64,000 nucleotides of DNA from Nautilus pompilius (GCA_018389105.1 JACATO010001712.1:20001-84000); one strand, 5' to 3'; counted from the stretch's first letter, positions 1-12,516 are shown. Made by a program: numbers and translations. Notes: a model not told the origin generated them from the letters alone.

Positions 1-457
1 CATCTCTCTATACTGACGTCACCTCTCTCCTGACGTCATCTACGTCATCTCTCCCTCTGTAATGACATCTCTCTATACTGACGTCACCTCTCTCCTGACG
101 TCACCTCTCTCCTGACGTCATCTATCCATCTGTAATGACGTCATCTCTCCCTCTCTGTGTACTGACGTCATCTCTCTATACTGACGTCATCTACGTCATC
201 TCTCCCTCTATAATGACGTCATCTCTCCCTCTGTAATGACGTCATCTCTCTATACTGACGTCACCTCTCTCCTGACGTCACCTCTCTCCTGACGTCATCT
301 CTCCCTCTATGCCGACGTCATCTACGTCATCTATCCCTCTGTAATGACGTCATCTCTCCCTCTCTGCGTACTGACGTCATCTCTCTATACTGACGTCACA
401 TCTCTCCTGACGTCATATCTCCCTCTGTAATGGCGTCATCTCTCTCTCTCTCTCTCT
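1..457. repeat. CT-rich array with embedded TGACGTCA palindromes (array 1)
   Basis: Short CT-rich spacers (ATCTCTCTC-type) alternate with GTAATGACGTCAT or TACTGACGTCA cores. By hand I count 17 exact TGACGTCA palindromes, plus variants such as CTACGTCAT and TGGCGTCA. Spacing is irregular, about 17-35 bp, so this is a mosaic simple repeat and not a strict satellite. It begins at the window edge and probably continues outside. It ends in a pure CT tract and then unique AT-rich sequence. TGACGTCA is the palindromic cAMP response element recognised by CREB/ATF bZIP factors; whether anything binds here is unknown. Confidence 0.9.
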
Positions 458-1309
458 TTACCCCCAGAGATAACAGATATTTTTCTTTGGCACTTTTTCA
501 AACTTTCCTGAACTAGTAAAAGTACCAGTTTAAATACAAGTTGAATATATATGCGTTGGAAGCTGCAAATGTGGACTCACCGATGAGAATTTTTTTTTTA
601 GAAAAAAAAAAGATATTTTCGCGAAGAAAGCTTTTTTTGTATGAAATCCATTATCAGAGAATAAGATATTCAGATATCTAATGAACCTTGTGTCACAGGA
701 TATAAATCATTAACAGTGTCGTTGTAGCCATTTGAAGATCCGATATCATCTCTTACTACTAATTTTAATAACAGGTTTTGTATAACTACTGAAGGTTCAC
801 ATTATAGATGACTGCTGTTCCTTCTTCGGCATGAAAGTGGCACCTTAAAAACGGAATACCATATGAAACACGAGCATCCTTTATTGAATTCCATAGAGCT
901 AGTCACTCCCAACGGTAAACCGTAAAGGAAGTTGAATTTACCCCATCACAGATTTAAAGAGCTAAGGAAGAAAGAGAAAAATCAGCTGTTCTTCAGAGGC
1001 AGAGGCAGCTAATTACACTGGTCAACAAAAAAATAATTTTTTCTACATCGCTGACTCAAACACCTGATGATAACTAAATTTTGGGCTCTGATCATGAATA
1101 TAACAATGATCTAGTTCTATCGGGGCAGGATTTTGAGATAACTGCTTCTTGTGTTGAGAATATTTTGCTTTTTTGATCCAAAACTTAATTTATAGTATTC
1201 GCTTATTAATAAAGTAAAAAATAAAACGGATTAAAGCTTGTAACTTTTATTCCAGAAAGGTTTAACATAAAATTACCAATTCAATGATAATCGTGTTTTT
1301 CACGCTCAG
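458..1309. other. AT-rich stretch without recognisable gene
   Basis: This is unique-looking AT-rich DNA. A T-run followed by an A-run at about 591-612 could form a hairpin. The right end may be the decayed 3' flank of the neighbouring minus-strand transposon-like ORF. I see no conserved coding segment. Confidence 0.5.
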
Positions 1310-2300
1310 AAATGGGATTTATTTGCTCTTCGTTTAAAATCATCAATCGATGTTTCTCTTCAGAGCATCCAGCAGAAGTCTGCCAACATTTTTGGATCCC
1401 ATTTTCCTCGAAAGTTTTTTCGCTATCTGCGAAATGTCTTGGTGCAACTTTCCACCGTGCTCATCAGAAATATCTCCAAGATTTTCAGGAAAAAATTCGG
1501 TGACTGTCCAAAAAGTTAATTTTTAAGGACATTCACGCTCCCACATCTTTATAAGCATTCAAAAGTTCCTTAATGATACACCTATAGTTTTGGATTATTG
1601 TTGCCCAGAAAGTTCTGGCATACACTCTTGAATGACTTCCAGATTCGTAATTACTTTCCTTCAAGACGGTTCAAAAATACTTCATCAGTGAGGAGAGTTC
1701 TTATTTGAGGTTCAACGAAAATTCCTTCCTTTAATTTGCCGTCAGAGATGTTAGGAAACTTCTCTCGCTAAGATCTTTAAATCCACGTCCGTCCTTGTTC
1801 AGGGACTTAGCTAAGTTCTTCATAAGACCGATGTGGAGGTGTGGTAACGATACATCTTTAGGATCAATTCATCGCTGATACTTCACACTTTCCTGGCCGG
1901 GGAGAAACGTTTCACGAGGAGATCGGTCCTTCTTTACATAACGTTCCTGGGTAGCCCACACTGCTATCTCGCAGGCAAAGAAAGCAGCAATGTTTTGTAA
2001 ATCCATTTTGCATTCCAGTGAGAAGGAAAATGACGTTTAGGTCTCCGCAGATTTTTCCATTTGTATCTTTCATATTGAATGGCAGCAAGAAGAATTACCA
2101 TATTTCCATATGTTTCTCTTAGATGAACCGAATGACCAAATGGAATAGTCGGGTACTTATTTCCATTATGTAAAAGTACCGCCTTTAAGCTTCGCTTTGA
2201 CGAGTCGATAAAAAGACGCCAGTCATTCGGATTATGTTCCATCTCCAAGAATGTACTATTAACCTTAAAAAAACACAAAACACACGAATATGCGCCAATT
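1310..2300 (-). pseudogene. Decayed transposon-like ORF (uncharacterised family abundant in cephalopods), copy A
   Basis: The minus strand encodes fragments of one protein spread over several frames. In coding order they are: NPNDWRLFIDSSKRSLKAVL and HSVHLRETY (about 2250-2080), a YVKKDRSPRETFLPGQ stretch (about 1940-1880), LPHLHIGLMKNLAKSLNKDG (about 1845-1785), a GKLKEGIFVEPQIR stretch (about 1735-1700), a KSVCQNFLGNN stretch (about 1640-1595), and GKWDPKMLADFCWML at about 1410-1365. The motif order matches copy B at 55134-55790 on the plus strand. I recall this family as a multicopy uncharacterised protein common in octopus and also seen in arthropods and cnidarians, and I infer that it is transposon-borne. 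Stops and frameshifts throughout show that it is dead. The part upstream of 2300 is too eroded to place a start. Confidence 0.75.
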
Positions 2301-4935
2301 CAATTACATGAGTTGTCCCCCGTGGATAAAAAAATTTATACGGTTGGTTGTTTTTTTCTTTAATAGCTTGAAAGATGCAGATGGTGAGTATATTCACCTT
2401 CGATGTCACAACGGAAACGATATAAATTTGAAAATGCTACTTTATATCTATTATTGCAAGTAAATTATGATAAATATTCAGAATTATGAATACAGGGTAA
2501 TTTGAAGATTTTGTTTCCTCCCGTACACTCAATATACCAGTCACTATTCCGGTAAACGAGCCAAAACGTGTGGAAAACTCTAGACCTGATATACAAATAA
2601 TGGAGCTGATTATCGGAATAAGCGCCATCAAATCCGCATAGTGCAGCCATATTTCAGTTTGATGCAAAAGCATTGTTAACCCGTGTTATTAACTGCTGGC
2701 CGTTACCTTCTCTGCAGCGGTCGGTGTCTCCGTCGCCGAAGTGCGGTTAAGAGAAGTCAGACAGGTAGCAGCTGGAAAGCCGTTGTTTAGACGAAGTAGA
2801 GAGAGAAACCCACCCCCCCCGAGCAACATCGGAAATGCACTTTGCAGCGGTGGTTCAGTGTATTGTGGATAAATGAGAACGGGTTTGAAGTGTTTGATTC
2901 TGGGTGACGCGAGTGCGTGAGAAGGAAGATCGGGGAGAAGTATCAGAAACACCCGCAAGGACTAGTACACACAGTATCTTGCTAGACAGGAATCGGGAGG
3001 ACATTTTAAAACAATGGATTGGCTCCCTCAGTCTCCGTATTCGATCTCGTTACACTTAGACTTATTGATTAAACCAGATCAAAGAGTCGGTTAGTACAAC
3101 CATTATTGAACAGTGTGTCATTTTCATATACCTGAAGTGATAGCGTCACATTTAATGGCATCTCCGTTTTGATGCGTCAATCATCCGATTATATATAGGA
3201 AATGCCAGCGCGGTAGATCGATGGCTGGACTACTGCAATGATCAAGTCTGGTCGGCTCGGATTGGAGTACTTCCTTGTCACGCTCTTCTCTACTACCAGC
3301 CGGCCGCGTGAGTTTCTTCCGAGTACTCCGATTTTTCTTCGTTTCGTTGTGTGAGGATTCAACACCAGCCATGCCGGAGAGGGATATCCGCCAGCACGAG
3401 TAGCTTCCCCCTGCTAGTAGTGAATGCCACGCTGAATCACGCGGGTCAGGAGGCCTCGATGATGGTGGTGGTAAAGGATGTGACGTATTTCTGCTGACAG
3501 CGGTGGTTATCTTTCCAGAATCGTTACCGCCTGCCTGCCTGTGTAGAGGGCGTCTCGAACGGCAAGACCTGTAGAGATATGAAGCTTTATACTTTCCTTA
3601 CCTCTATGACTAAATGAATCGCGAGAACTTCAGTGTGAACCTAATTCTTTTCCTTCCTGCTACTTTTCTTTTAAATTGCTTGCCATCGCGCGCTCCACCC
3701 CTCTCCTCTCTCTCTCTATCTCTCTCTTCTCTCTCTCTAAAAATCCCTCCGCAGCTTTCCGCACCATTGCCAATTGCAGTGCACGAAACCACCTTTCGTT
3801 GGCGGCTGCAGTCAGGTGTGATGCTCTCGGCTCTATAGTAGGAGCTTCTTTTCTCACATAGAGCCACAACCATTAACAGTTACAGGTGTGCATAGATAAC
3901 CAGGAACAGCAGACACGTGCGCAATACGTGACGGTGGGCGATCTGAAGTAGGGTGACAGCGAGAAAATTCACGCAGCTTCACACTGCGCTTGCAATGATT
4001 CATCTATTTCCAGAACTGACATTTGAAGATGCGACCGTTTTATGGAAGACGCTATTGGTTTACAGAATTTCTTGTACGCAGAGAAAACGCTGATCACATC
4101 CGGTCTACAGCGGTCGTCACGTATTCAGGCGAGCGCCGAAGACTGCCGGTAAATATTTAATTTACTTCATAGCTCCGAATGTTCCGTATTATAACTCAAC
4201 CATGTTACCAGTTTCAACAGAATTTCAGTACATTTACACTTTCGGTTTCTTTCGAACCTGTGAGCGAAGCCATAACTCTCCTATCAAGAAGACCAAAAGA
4301 AAGGTGGGGGCTAGCACATATATATTTAAATAGAAACTACTGTCTTCCTTCTATCATCCATTTTTAAAAAGGACCAATTTTTTTTAAAACAAAAGTAAAA
4401 TATAAAATAAAAACTACATGTCAGTTTTCCACTGGGCGGCGCCACCAGTCGTAATGTTAAACGAGGGCCGTGGAAGTCACAAATGAAAGTACAGATTTCC
4501 GCAGCGAAGCTACTTAATCACTGATGTGGTTTAATGCCAGGGTCACCGCCAAAACATTGCTCCAATTCCATCTCGCGCCAGAAGTGGGGAGATCCCTGGT
4601 GCAATCCCTATACAGGAGAGCGAGACGAAGCAAAGCCACGGAAAGTTCGCCGATCAGGCGGGTACGGGCCATCGGTCATCCGTTTATTTCACTTCGGATG
4701 CAAGAATTAAATAAATACGTCTTCGCGAGCGGCACTCGATGGCGCGTGTAAATCTACCTCTTTCCGATACCGAGGCTGTCCGGCGAAAGGAAATTCGTTT
4801 TATTAAAGGGAGAGAAAAATTATATATAAATACATATATTGTGATGGCTTTCTATTAACTGCGATGGAACTTCGTCGAATTTCCATCGGTTTCTGTGTCG
4901 CCCCGGAAGATTCAAGGGACCGAATGCTCCCTAAA
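2301..4935. other. No gene recognised; mixed unique DNA with short simple repeats
   Basis: The segment runs from AT-rich at the left to mixed composition from about 2.7 kb. It holds a short C-run near 2812, a CT tract at about 3705-3740, and unremarkable short frames. The left few hundred bases may be the eroded N-terminal part of copy A. No splice-consistent exon or known domain was recognised on either strand. Confidence 0.45.
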
Positions 4936-4988
4936 ATTATTATTATTAATAATAATAATGAAGATGATGATGATGATGATGATGATGA
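4936..4988. repeat. Compound microsatellite (ATT)n/(AAT)n/(GAT)n
   Basis: ATT triplets run into AAT triplets, which can fold back as a hairpin, and then into about eight GAT/TGA triplets. The minus-strand frame through it yields a poly-Ser tract and is an artefact. Confidence 0.9.
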
Positions 4989-5925
4989 GGGTGATGAATG
5001 ATCCATCGATCCATCCCTCAGAGATGCTGGTTCGACCTCGACTTCACGAAAAGTAAGTCCTCGGGGGAGGGAGGTGTCAATACAGTTTCAGAAACAGACA
5101 AATAGGATGATCGTTGAGCAAAGATAATAGAGAGGTAGAACGATTACGAAATTCGATCCGGAACACGGCCCCCACAATGCCTGGGCGCGATCAGGGAACG
5201 TCTATTGGATGAACGAGCAGAATTATTTAGCAAAAACTTCTGTAATAAAGATGGCGCGGAGTGGATAGGGGAGCTGACTTTCCGCCCGTTCCGTGGCCTG
5301 ATCCCCAACTAGAATCGCAGCTGCACAGATGGCGACTAAGTGAAACGGGTGTTTAGAAAAATGAATGAATAGTAATGAGTTTACCACGGCGGAAGGGGAC
5401 TTTCGATCTTCGCTTCTACCAAGAGAAGGGGTTCGGAGGAGAGACTCCGGCGGGTGTTTACGCTTGGCGCGGCCGGTAACTACCTAAGCAGAGTCGGCCG
5501 CCTGCTAATTGAAATGACACATATATTTGCGTTGCCGGTACGTCGGCAATTTGTTCACTTTGGCTCCGGAGCTTGTTTTCCGTCTTGTCCACAAACAGAG
5601 AAACACTTCAATCGAACAGATGGATAAAAGCGGCGTCGAAATAATCGCTGATCGCCTTCGGCCGAAAAGTGCCCGTCGCTCGACGTCACGGTTACGTACC
5701 GGTTTTTCACGCCACTAATTAGGACTCCTGGCACACTGCGCGCGCTCTTAGTTATCCGAGAGGGCTGCGGGCGGGCTGAGATTTTTGCCTAGCTTCTCTC
5801 CCCTTTTCTGACCCTCTCCAGAGAAACGAAAGCAAATATTGCTCTTTCGAGTTTGCTTTGATTAGCGACCCAAGAAGAGTCGCTTTCTCCCCCAGACTCT
5901 CTGCCTGTTTTCTGCCGGAGGAGGG
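4989..5925. other. No gene recognised, mixed composition
   Basis: This is unique-looking DNA with moderate CpG content. Short frames such as 5527-5718 show no motif I recognise. Confidence 0.45.
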
Positions 5926-6098
5926 AGGGAGGGAGAGAGAGAGAGAGAGAGAGAGAGATGACGCCATTAGAGAGAGAGAGGGGGAGAGAGATGACGTCAT
6001 TACAGAGAGAGATGACGTCATTACAGAGAGATGACGTCATTACAGAGAGAGGGGAGAGATGACGTCATTACAGAGAGAGAAAGAGAGAGAGAGGGCGT
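5926..6098. repeat. GA-rich array with embedded TGACGTCA palindromes (array 2)
   Basis: This is the reverse-orientation version of array 1. GAGAGA spacers alternate with ATGACGTCATTACAGAG cores. There are four exact TGACGTCA copies plus ATGACGCCAT and GGGCGTCAG variants. The flank on the TTAC side is constant, so the unit has a direction even though its core is palindromic. Two overlapping low-complexity minus-strand frames arise purely from the repeat. Confidence 0.9.
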
Positions 6099-6539
6099 CA
6101 GTTCACTCATCCGATTTCCATCTCTTCCGCTAGCTTAAGTCATCGGAATTTTCCGTGGGCGATATATCAGGTCCCATTTCTTGAACATGCAAGTTTCAAT
6201 GCTTTCCTTTTACCCTTCGGTGCCGTAGACGGCGGTTTAGAGCGAAGGTGGCGCGCCGAGTTGTCATGCCCGCGACCACGCTCCCGTCTCCGTCGGGCTC
6301 GACTTTCGGTTTCTTGTGGTCGCCGTGCCCGCTCGCTAGTCGGTTTGGCCTGGGTTGTTAGCTTTCCTCTCAGCAGAAAGGATTCTAGCGGATTAATCTG
6401 GTCCAAGCGGGCGCGCATCGGGTTAAGCTTCCCGCTTGTGCAACACGCGCCCCTATTTCCACGCTAACCCTCGAAAGGGCAATCAGGGGGATACGTCGAC
6501 AACGTGATGCGAGGCCATAAATTAGGGGGTGCAGGGTGA

Positions 6540-7090
6540 ACCGGAGACCGCAGGAGCGGGGAAAGAAAAAAAAAAATGTCGACGCAAATAATGCTTATTT
6601 CCTTTAAATTTTCTTTGTTTAAAGCGAAAGTAGATAGAAGCGGGGATTTGCATAACATCCCCTCGTCCCGGTAGCGCACGTGCGCCCGGTTGGGGCGGGG
6701 GCTTCGTCCGTAATTTATTTACTCTCGGAAACGCATCTCTGGCGGAATGTGTCATAGCAGACCTTCCACGTGAGCGGGGACCGGGAATAACGACCAATTT
6801 ATCGAAACGTATCCGCGACAGACATTAATTATGGGGGAAAATCCGAAATCCGACGTTCGGCGGCTCATTGAACCGCCCGCCGGTTCGGTTACAGCGCAAA
6901 CAAAGAGGCCTTTAATATCCCCACCCCGACCCCGCCGCCAGCGCGCGCCGGATCCAGTTTCGTCATTATTCGACACAGCTGAGATTCCTGAAGAAGCATC
7001 CAGTCCCGCCGAGCTGGACGGGTCTCGGGTTCGGATGGGCGTGGCCGCGCCGGGGTTCTCGCCACCTGATTGAAATCAGGCCGCACCTGA
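6540..7090. promoter_or_regulatory. Possible cis-regulatory block, non-repetitive and CpG-containing
   Basis: This non-repetitive block between simple repeats carries an octamer ATTTGCAT at about 6645, E-boxes CACGTG near 6677 and 6768, a TAATTATG motif near 6824, and an AACAAAG motif near 6898. Such motifs occur by chance, so the only support is their local density and the non-repetitive character. There is no adjacent gene to assign. Confidence 0.2.
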
Positions 7091-7180
7091 AGAAATGAAC
7101 AAGATACGGCTTTGAGCAGCCCGGGCCTTTGAAAACCGAAAGGCTGGCCCTAATGTCCGAGATAAATAAGTCTTTATCTT

Positions 7181-7282
7181 CCTTCCTTCCGCCGCCGCCC
7201 CTCCCCCCTCCACACACAGAGCCATGCCCTACCCCCTTCTCTCTCTCTCTCTCCATCCCCATCTCTCTCTCTCTCTCTCACA
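7181..7282. repeat. CT-rich imperfect microsatellite
   Basis: Pyrimidine-rich sequence with CCGCCGCC and CCCCCTCC pieces leads into two pure CT tracts at about 7230-7280. It has no TGACGTCA core, unlike the arrays at 1-457 and elsewhere. Confidence 0.8.
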
Positions 7283-9160
7283 CAGTCAGACGCGTGCTTG
7301 CAAAATTTTAGGTTTCTCTTTCTCTTTTGAGAAACTCTTTGTAAGCCATGGCGATTGTTGACATAGTTACCAAGGAAAACTCATTAATTTCTTTTACCAA
7401 CCAAACTCCATCGCGCCCCGACAGGATCAGAATTAGTACCCACAAAAGCATCTCCCCCTCCTCTTACCACAATATAAGAGGTTCTCCTTTGCCATGCATT
7501 TTGGATGGGGATGGCGCCGCCTTCCTGGATCCCTTATCGAATGTTTCTGCATGCACTAATGCCTATAAACGTACTGTCATAGAGATTTCGCAGAACTTAT
7601 TCTATCCCATCAACTCCGCATATAATCCAGTTTTGTTTTTTTTAAATACATAATGAATATTAAAACGTCTGCAAGAAACAGGGGCATCGGAAGTGATGCA
7701 ATTCATATCACGACCCTCTTGGTTCCTACAGAATCTTTCATACGATTATGTATTTATCAAACTGAATCCGATAACGAATAGCATCTTATTATTGGCCAAA
7801 ATATGTATTACTTGACATCGCTATTGAACGATAACGTTCTCCTCACACCTTAACGTAATCGACATTATTGCCATCACTGATAGTTCTCTTTATGGCATTA
7901 TCCACGACTGATGGATTTAGCGACATCAAACCCCCAACCAAAACCCTACTTTCTATCCATGCAATACCATTCCTGTCTACTTTCTGTTTAACTTAATCCT
8001 ATTGTCAAACATTGTTTTGTCATTGCTCTGATGTTATCATGTTTTTTTGTTGTATACGCGTCTGTGGATGCTGAGAAAATACTTGATGACTTCAAGTTGT
8101 AATCATCCTATTAAATATTAATTTAAGTTTTGCTTCCATACTTTCACTTTAGTAGACGCGCGCGCGCGTACATACATACCCACAGGAACACGTATGTGAC
8201 GTTTTCAGGGGGGGGGGCGTGGCAGTGAACTCTTACTCCGAGTCTTTTATGTTCCGGTTAGACATTTTTTTCATATCGGGGGAGTCTTTCGTACGGTGAA
8301 TAAATGAGTTTACACAACTTTCTATTTCTCCGAAAAGATCATTTTCTTTACGTAACCATTTCCAGCCCAACAGCGAACTTTGATTCCCCTTTCTCGCTGA
8401 CACCACTTCCAGAAATTAGCTCCTTCTTGTGAACGCTATAAGCTTTCTGTTTATCTATTTATCCACCTATCACGGCTAATTAGCAAAGAAAGCACTAAAT
8501 GACAGCTTTCAAATCTGTGACCTAATCGTTCAAAGGACAGAAAATATTGTAAAACGGAATAAATTATATACGAAATCGTGTGTCAGACCGTTTATTACCA
8601 GTATTTCTTTTTCGTTTCATGTGTGCCGCTCAAGTCACCGGCCCCCTTTATCCTTCATAAATATTTCTTTAAATGTTCGTACTAGTTGTTGGGGGGGGAG
8701 GAGATTAACCCCCCCCACCAAAAAAGATCCGGTCGCCGCAGTTTAATTTCAAATAAAAACACGTGCATTATTTAAAAAACGAGCTCGATAAATGTACTGT
8801 TTGCATCCTTATACACCAAGACATGCGTAGTTATTTAAGGTACGTAGAGATTGCGTGTATAATTAAATATAACATGTAAAACCAAAAAAAAAAATAGGGT
8901 GCACTACCAATGAGGTCGCATTAAAACAACAACAACAACAAAAAAAAACATCGTGAAAGAGGAAATAATCAGTCGGAATACTTCGCTAATTCATCTTTGT
9001 AATTGTAATTAAAATAAATAACAAAGATATGAATATGAGAAAGGGGTTTCAAACTGAGGATACTGGGACAACAGTTTCCCAAATCAACCTTAGTGGTAGC
9101 AGAATAAATCCTATGGACAGATTTTTAAAAGATGTTTGAAAATATTTTTTCTTTGTTAGT
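7283..9160. other. No gene recognised; AT-rich with homopolymer runs
   Basis: The segment contains an alternating CGCGCG tract near 8158-8168, G-runs near 8208 and 8690, C-runs near 8709, and (CAA)n followed by A-runs near 8930. A 101-codon plus-strand frame at 7348-7653 shows no recognisable domain. From about 8.4 to 9.1 kb the DNA is strongly AT-rich. Confidence 0.45.
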
Positions 9161-9161
9161 G

Positions 9162-9243
9162 TCAGGTCTGAAAATTCCCTCTCCCCTCCTCCACCCACCC
9201 ACACGTTCTGTCAGTCTGAAAATTCCCTCTCCCCTCCTCCACC
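9162..9243. repeat. Two-copy direct repeat, 48 bp period
   Basis: A block starting at GTCTGAAAATTCCCTCTCCC near 9166 recurs 48 bp later near 9214, with about 30 bp essentially identical. The sequence between is CCACCC-rich. This is a recent local tandem duplication with no further copies. Confidence 0.85.
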
Positions 9244-10285
9244 TACCGTTTCCGTGTCCGTCGTATTGCCGAGGGGTTGTCTCTCTGTGTGTGTGTCTGG
9301 CAAGATGCAAGAGATCCTGCTCTGTGAATATTGAATGTTCGAAGAACAGCCAGCCCCCGATATTTCCGGAACAGGGAGTACCAAGGAAATGTAACTTTCA
9401 AACATTTGAAAATAACTCTTCGATGACCCGGCTGACACCAGGAGCCGCAGCTCGTTTTGCTGAGCCTACCTCTCTGGAATGGTTTGTTTCTCCTTGCTCA
9501 TCTGCTACACGTGTTTTCTCGGCGACTCCATTTTCCTTCCGCATTTAAAAATTGCGAAGCTTCCCAGGGGCCCTAACCCTCTGTCAGTTGTATTGCGCAT
9601 GCCCGCCGACGGTGGTCCTTAGGCGGGAGAGGGAGAACAACAGCAAGACAGGAGCTACAACTCTGGCTAAGTTTTTTTTTTTTTTTTAAACTTTTTAAGC
9701 CTTTATTCTGGAAACCGGAACCCGGCCTGCAGGGGAGACAACTCTAACTACTTTTCAAAAAAAAAAAATAATCAGAAGCATAAGAAAGTAAAAGTTTCTA
9801 CTTCAAACCTCGGCTCCAACTTGTATTCACAAACTTGACCCCCGCACATCTAGAATTTAATTCTTTCTTTTTTTCTAAACCATCTTTATTTTTATTATAT
9901 TGATGTATCTTTCCTGCTCCATGGGATTTTATACTAAATAGAAAAAAAAATGACAAACGCAACAGATTTAGGCGGTTGCTAAAACTGTTTTCTTGATATA
10001 TATATATATATATAAACCGCATGTGCTCGTGTGTACAGGTTAGACCAGGCGGTATAAGGGAAGGCTGGCCTTAGGAACGAAGAACCAGCAGTCGTCTTAC
10101 TATATTCCTACTACCTACCCCTCCTTTCCTTCCAGCGGTTCAGTATAATCTCGTACACGGGTCTCAACAAAAGACAATTTATTGCAAAACTTTCAGAGAA
10201 TTCCAGCCAATACGAGTGCGCGGAACAAAGTCAGCTGACATTAATGCATTAAGAATTGAAAAACAACACAAATACCACATACAAA
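9244..10285. other. No gene recognised
   Basis: Mixed DNA with poly-T near 9670, poly-A near 9760 and a TATATA tract near 10000-10015. No coding motif was seen on either strand. Confidence 0.45.
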
Positions 10286-10287
10286 CG

Positions 10288-10325
<38 letters not shown>

Positions 10326-10326
10326 T
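10286..10326. repeat. Compound (CA)n(TA)n microsatellite
   Basis: ACACAC dinucleotides convert to a TATATA tract. Frames through it give low-complexity Thr-His or Val-Cys runs. Confidence 0.9.
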
Positions 10327-11860
10327 TGGTGGGCTTCCCTTTTGTCACAGCAAGTCGAGAAGATGAGAAAAACACAAAACTGCCATAACTCTTTATTGGT
10401 ATGTGAGGCTCGGCCGAGACCCGGGCGTCTCTCTCTCTCCATCTCTCTCCCCTCCCCCCACGAGCCAACCCTGCCAAATTACTCGGAATCGGTTCTCGAG
10501 TGGCGTCTTTCCTTAGACTCGCGGAGCAGCGCATGAGCACCGGGGCCAAGCAAGTATTTTCCCAGATGAAGACGAATGACAGAGAAATTCCTGGAAGGCC
10601 GTCTCGCTTCTAGCCGATGCCTTTAGGAAGGAAAATCGCACCGACATAGCCGCGGGTGACACAGAATGCGCAAGGGGACGTCTATCACTTTTCGCTCTTC
10701 GTTTTATTGCATTCTGTCATATTTTTTTTTTTTGTTGTTGTTGTTTTTTTGCTGGTAGGATTTTCCACGGCCTCGTTTCGAAGTTCAACTATTTCAAATA
10801 TGTATTCATTTAATATATATAGAGTCTTCGCTTAGTCGTCTATTTCGAGCTGGTCGGAGGTAGCGGGTGACGGTCAAGTGCTGCAACTGTCGAGGGAGGA
10901 CCCGGAAAGTTCATCCTTAGGCGGTGACAGCATCTAAACGTCGGGTACCTTCAGTCGGAGGCGTGGGAAATCTCTGGTCTCCTAGAGCACAAGGAGCCTC
11001 AGATCCCGTGGTCAGGGGGGGCTACCAAGAAAGACCGGACCCGGGTTCTATTCCAGCGGCTCCACGCCGACAGAGAAACAATCTCGACAGTCGGGCTTTG
11101 TGTGTGACACTTAGAAAAGTTTCAAACTATAAACTTCACAGTTCGAGCGAGGAAAAAAAAAGAAAAAAAAGGGGGGCCATCTGTTAATTACATCAAGGTG
11201 TTCGAGTTGCGAATCGTTATAATTATTTGGCTCGTCGGCAATGAATTCTGGGAAATCGTTTATAACGTACGTACCAGCAATGGTGAGGCGTCTGGGTACA
11301 TTAAAAAAAAAAAAAAACAACAAAAAAACTAATTAATTTACAATTTGCCAGAACTATTTATTTTCGATAGGCGGCTTTAAATAAAGTTTTAAACGTTTTT
11401 ACGAGTTATTTGTGCGTGTAAAAATTAAAAGTGTAATTCGCAATGATCAGCGAGTTAGAAAGTCTGCCGATAACATGGTGTCGGGAAGATCATAAGACGC
11501 AAATATCTATCTCGAGTGAAACGCACACCCCACATATGAGCATAAATAGATTGCTAGACAATAAAAAAAAAAACCCCGAAGTATCGTTAAGATATTAGTT
11601 TTAATACTCTTTTAATCTCTTCCTTTTCCAAGCATCTTTCATGTACAGTATAAGTAACGCTTACAAACGTCAAGGGCGTGGCGTCTGTACCGTTCAGGCT
11701 GTCCAAATGAAATGAGCAGAGAGAGGGGGTAGAAATCTAGTTGTTATGCAAATTTCAGGTGGTATTTCATCAATGAAGAAACTGATTTCTTATATCACGC
11801 TTAACAAAGACACGAACGGCGATTCCAGTACAATCCCAAGTTTTCAAACCAGAGATATCT
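10327..11860. other. No gene recognised
   Basis: The segment has CT tracts near 10425-10450, (TTG)n ahead of T-runs near 10733-10750, a GC-richer part at about 10.85-11.1 kb, and an A-run near 11300. A sequence resembling a Pol III B box near 11042 was considered and not called. Confidence 0.4.
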
Positions 11861-11863
11861 TTA

Positions 11864-11948
<85 letters not shown>

Positions 11949-11976
11949 GTTGTTGTTGTTGTTGTTGTTGTTGTTT
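11861..11976. repeat. Compound (TTA)n(TTG)n microsatellite, first copy
   Basis: About 28 ATT/TTA triplets run directly into about nine TTG triplets. The plus-strand frame yields a long poly-Leu tract, because both TTA and TTG encode leucine, which is an artefact. Confidence 0.95.
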
Positions 11977-12466
11977 TGGCCCCCTTTCATCAGTAATCTA
12001 ACGGCATTACTTTTAACACAAAACAGTTTCTAAATAGTTTCCAGGGTGACAGAATTGAAGGAAGTAGTGACAAATATTTAGAACTTTTTCCTTCCCCCAC
12101 CCACCTAATTCTATAAGTGCAATATATTTGCTTCGTAGCTTCACTAGAGTAATCCAAGAGGCGTAAAGGTTCGCATGGTGATTATAAAGCAATATTCATC
12201 TCTGCACTCTCTTTGATGAATTTTTTTCCGGCGTTGACTGACTGGTAGAAGAGACACGGTTTCGGATGGTGATGGAGATTCAGTCTGCCTTCCGACCTCT
12301 CCCCGTCTCTACCGGGAGGTCGGGAAAGTTCAAGTTTCTAGAAAGTTTCTCTAAGTACCCATTTAATATGTTCGTATAAACAATGACCGCATCCGCGCAG
12401 GAGTTCCTCCTGCGATGTTTTACTTTGCCACACGACTCTTAGAGAAAACTTCTTAAGTTCTGCTAA
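11977..12466. other. No gene recognised between two compound microsatellites
   Basis: Unique-looking DNA of mixed composition. No coding or RNA signal was recognised. Confidence 0.4.
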
Positions 12467-12476
12467 TTTATTATTA

Positions 12477-12516
<40 letters not shown>

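Noticed and set aside
1..457. CRISPR-like array of spaced palindromic repeats
   Set aside because: Spacers are low-complexity CT sequence and not unique, no cas genes are present, and the DNA is eukaryotic.
10985..11060. Possible tRNA-like SINE with a GGGTTCTATTCC B box
   Set aside because: The B box has a mismatch in its conserved core and no A box fits at the right distance.
11746..12033. Poly-Leu protein
   Set aside because: Produced by the TTA/TTG microsatellite.
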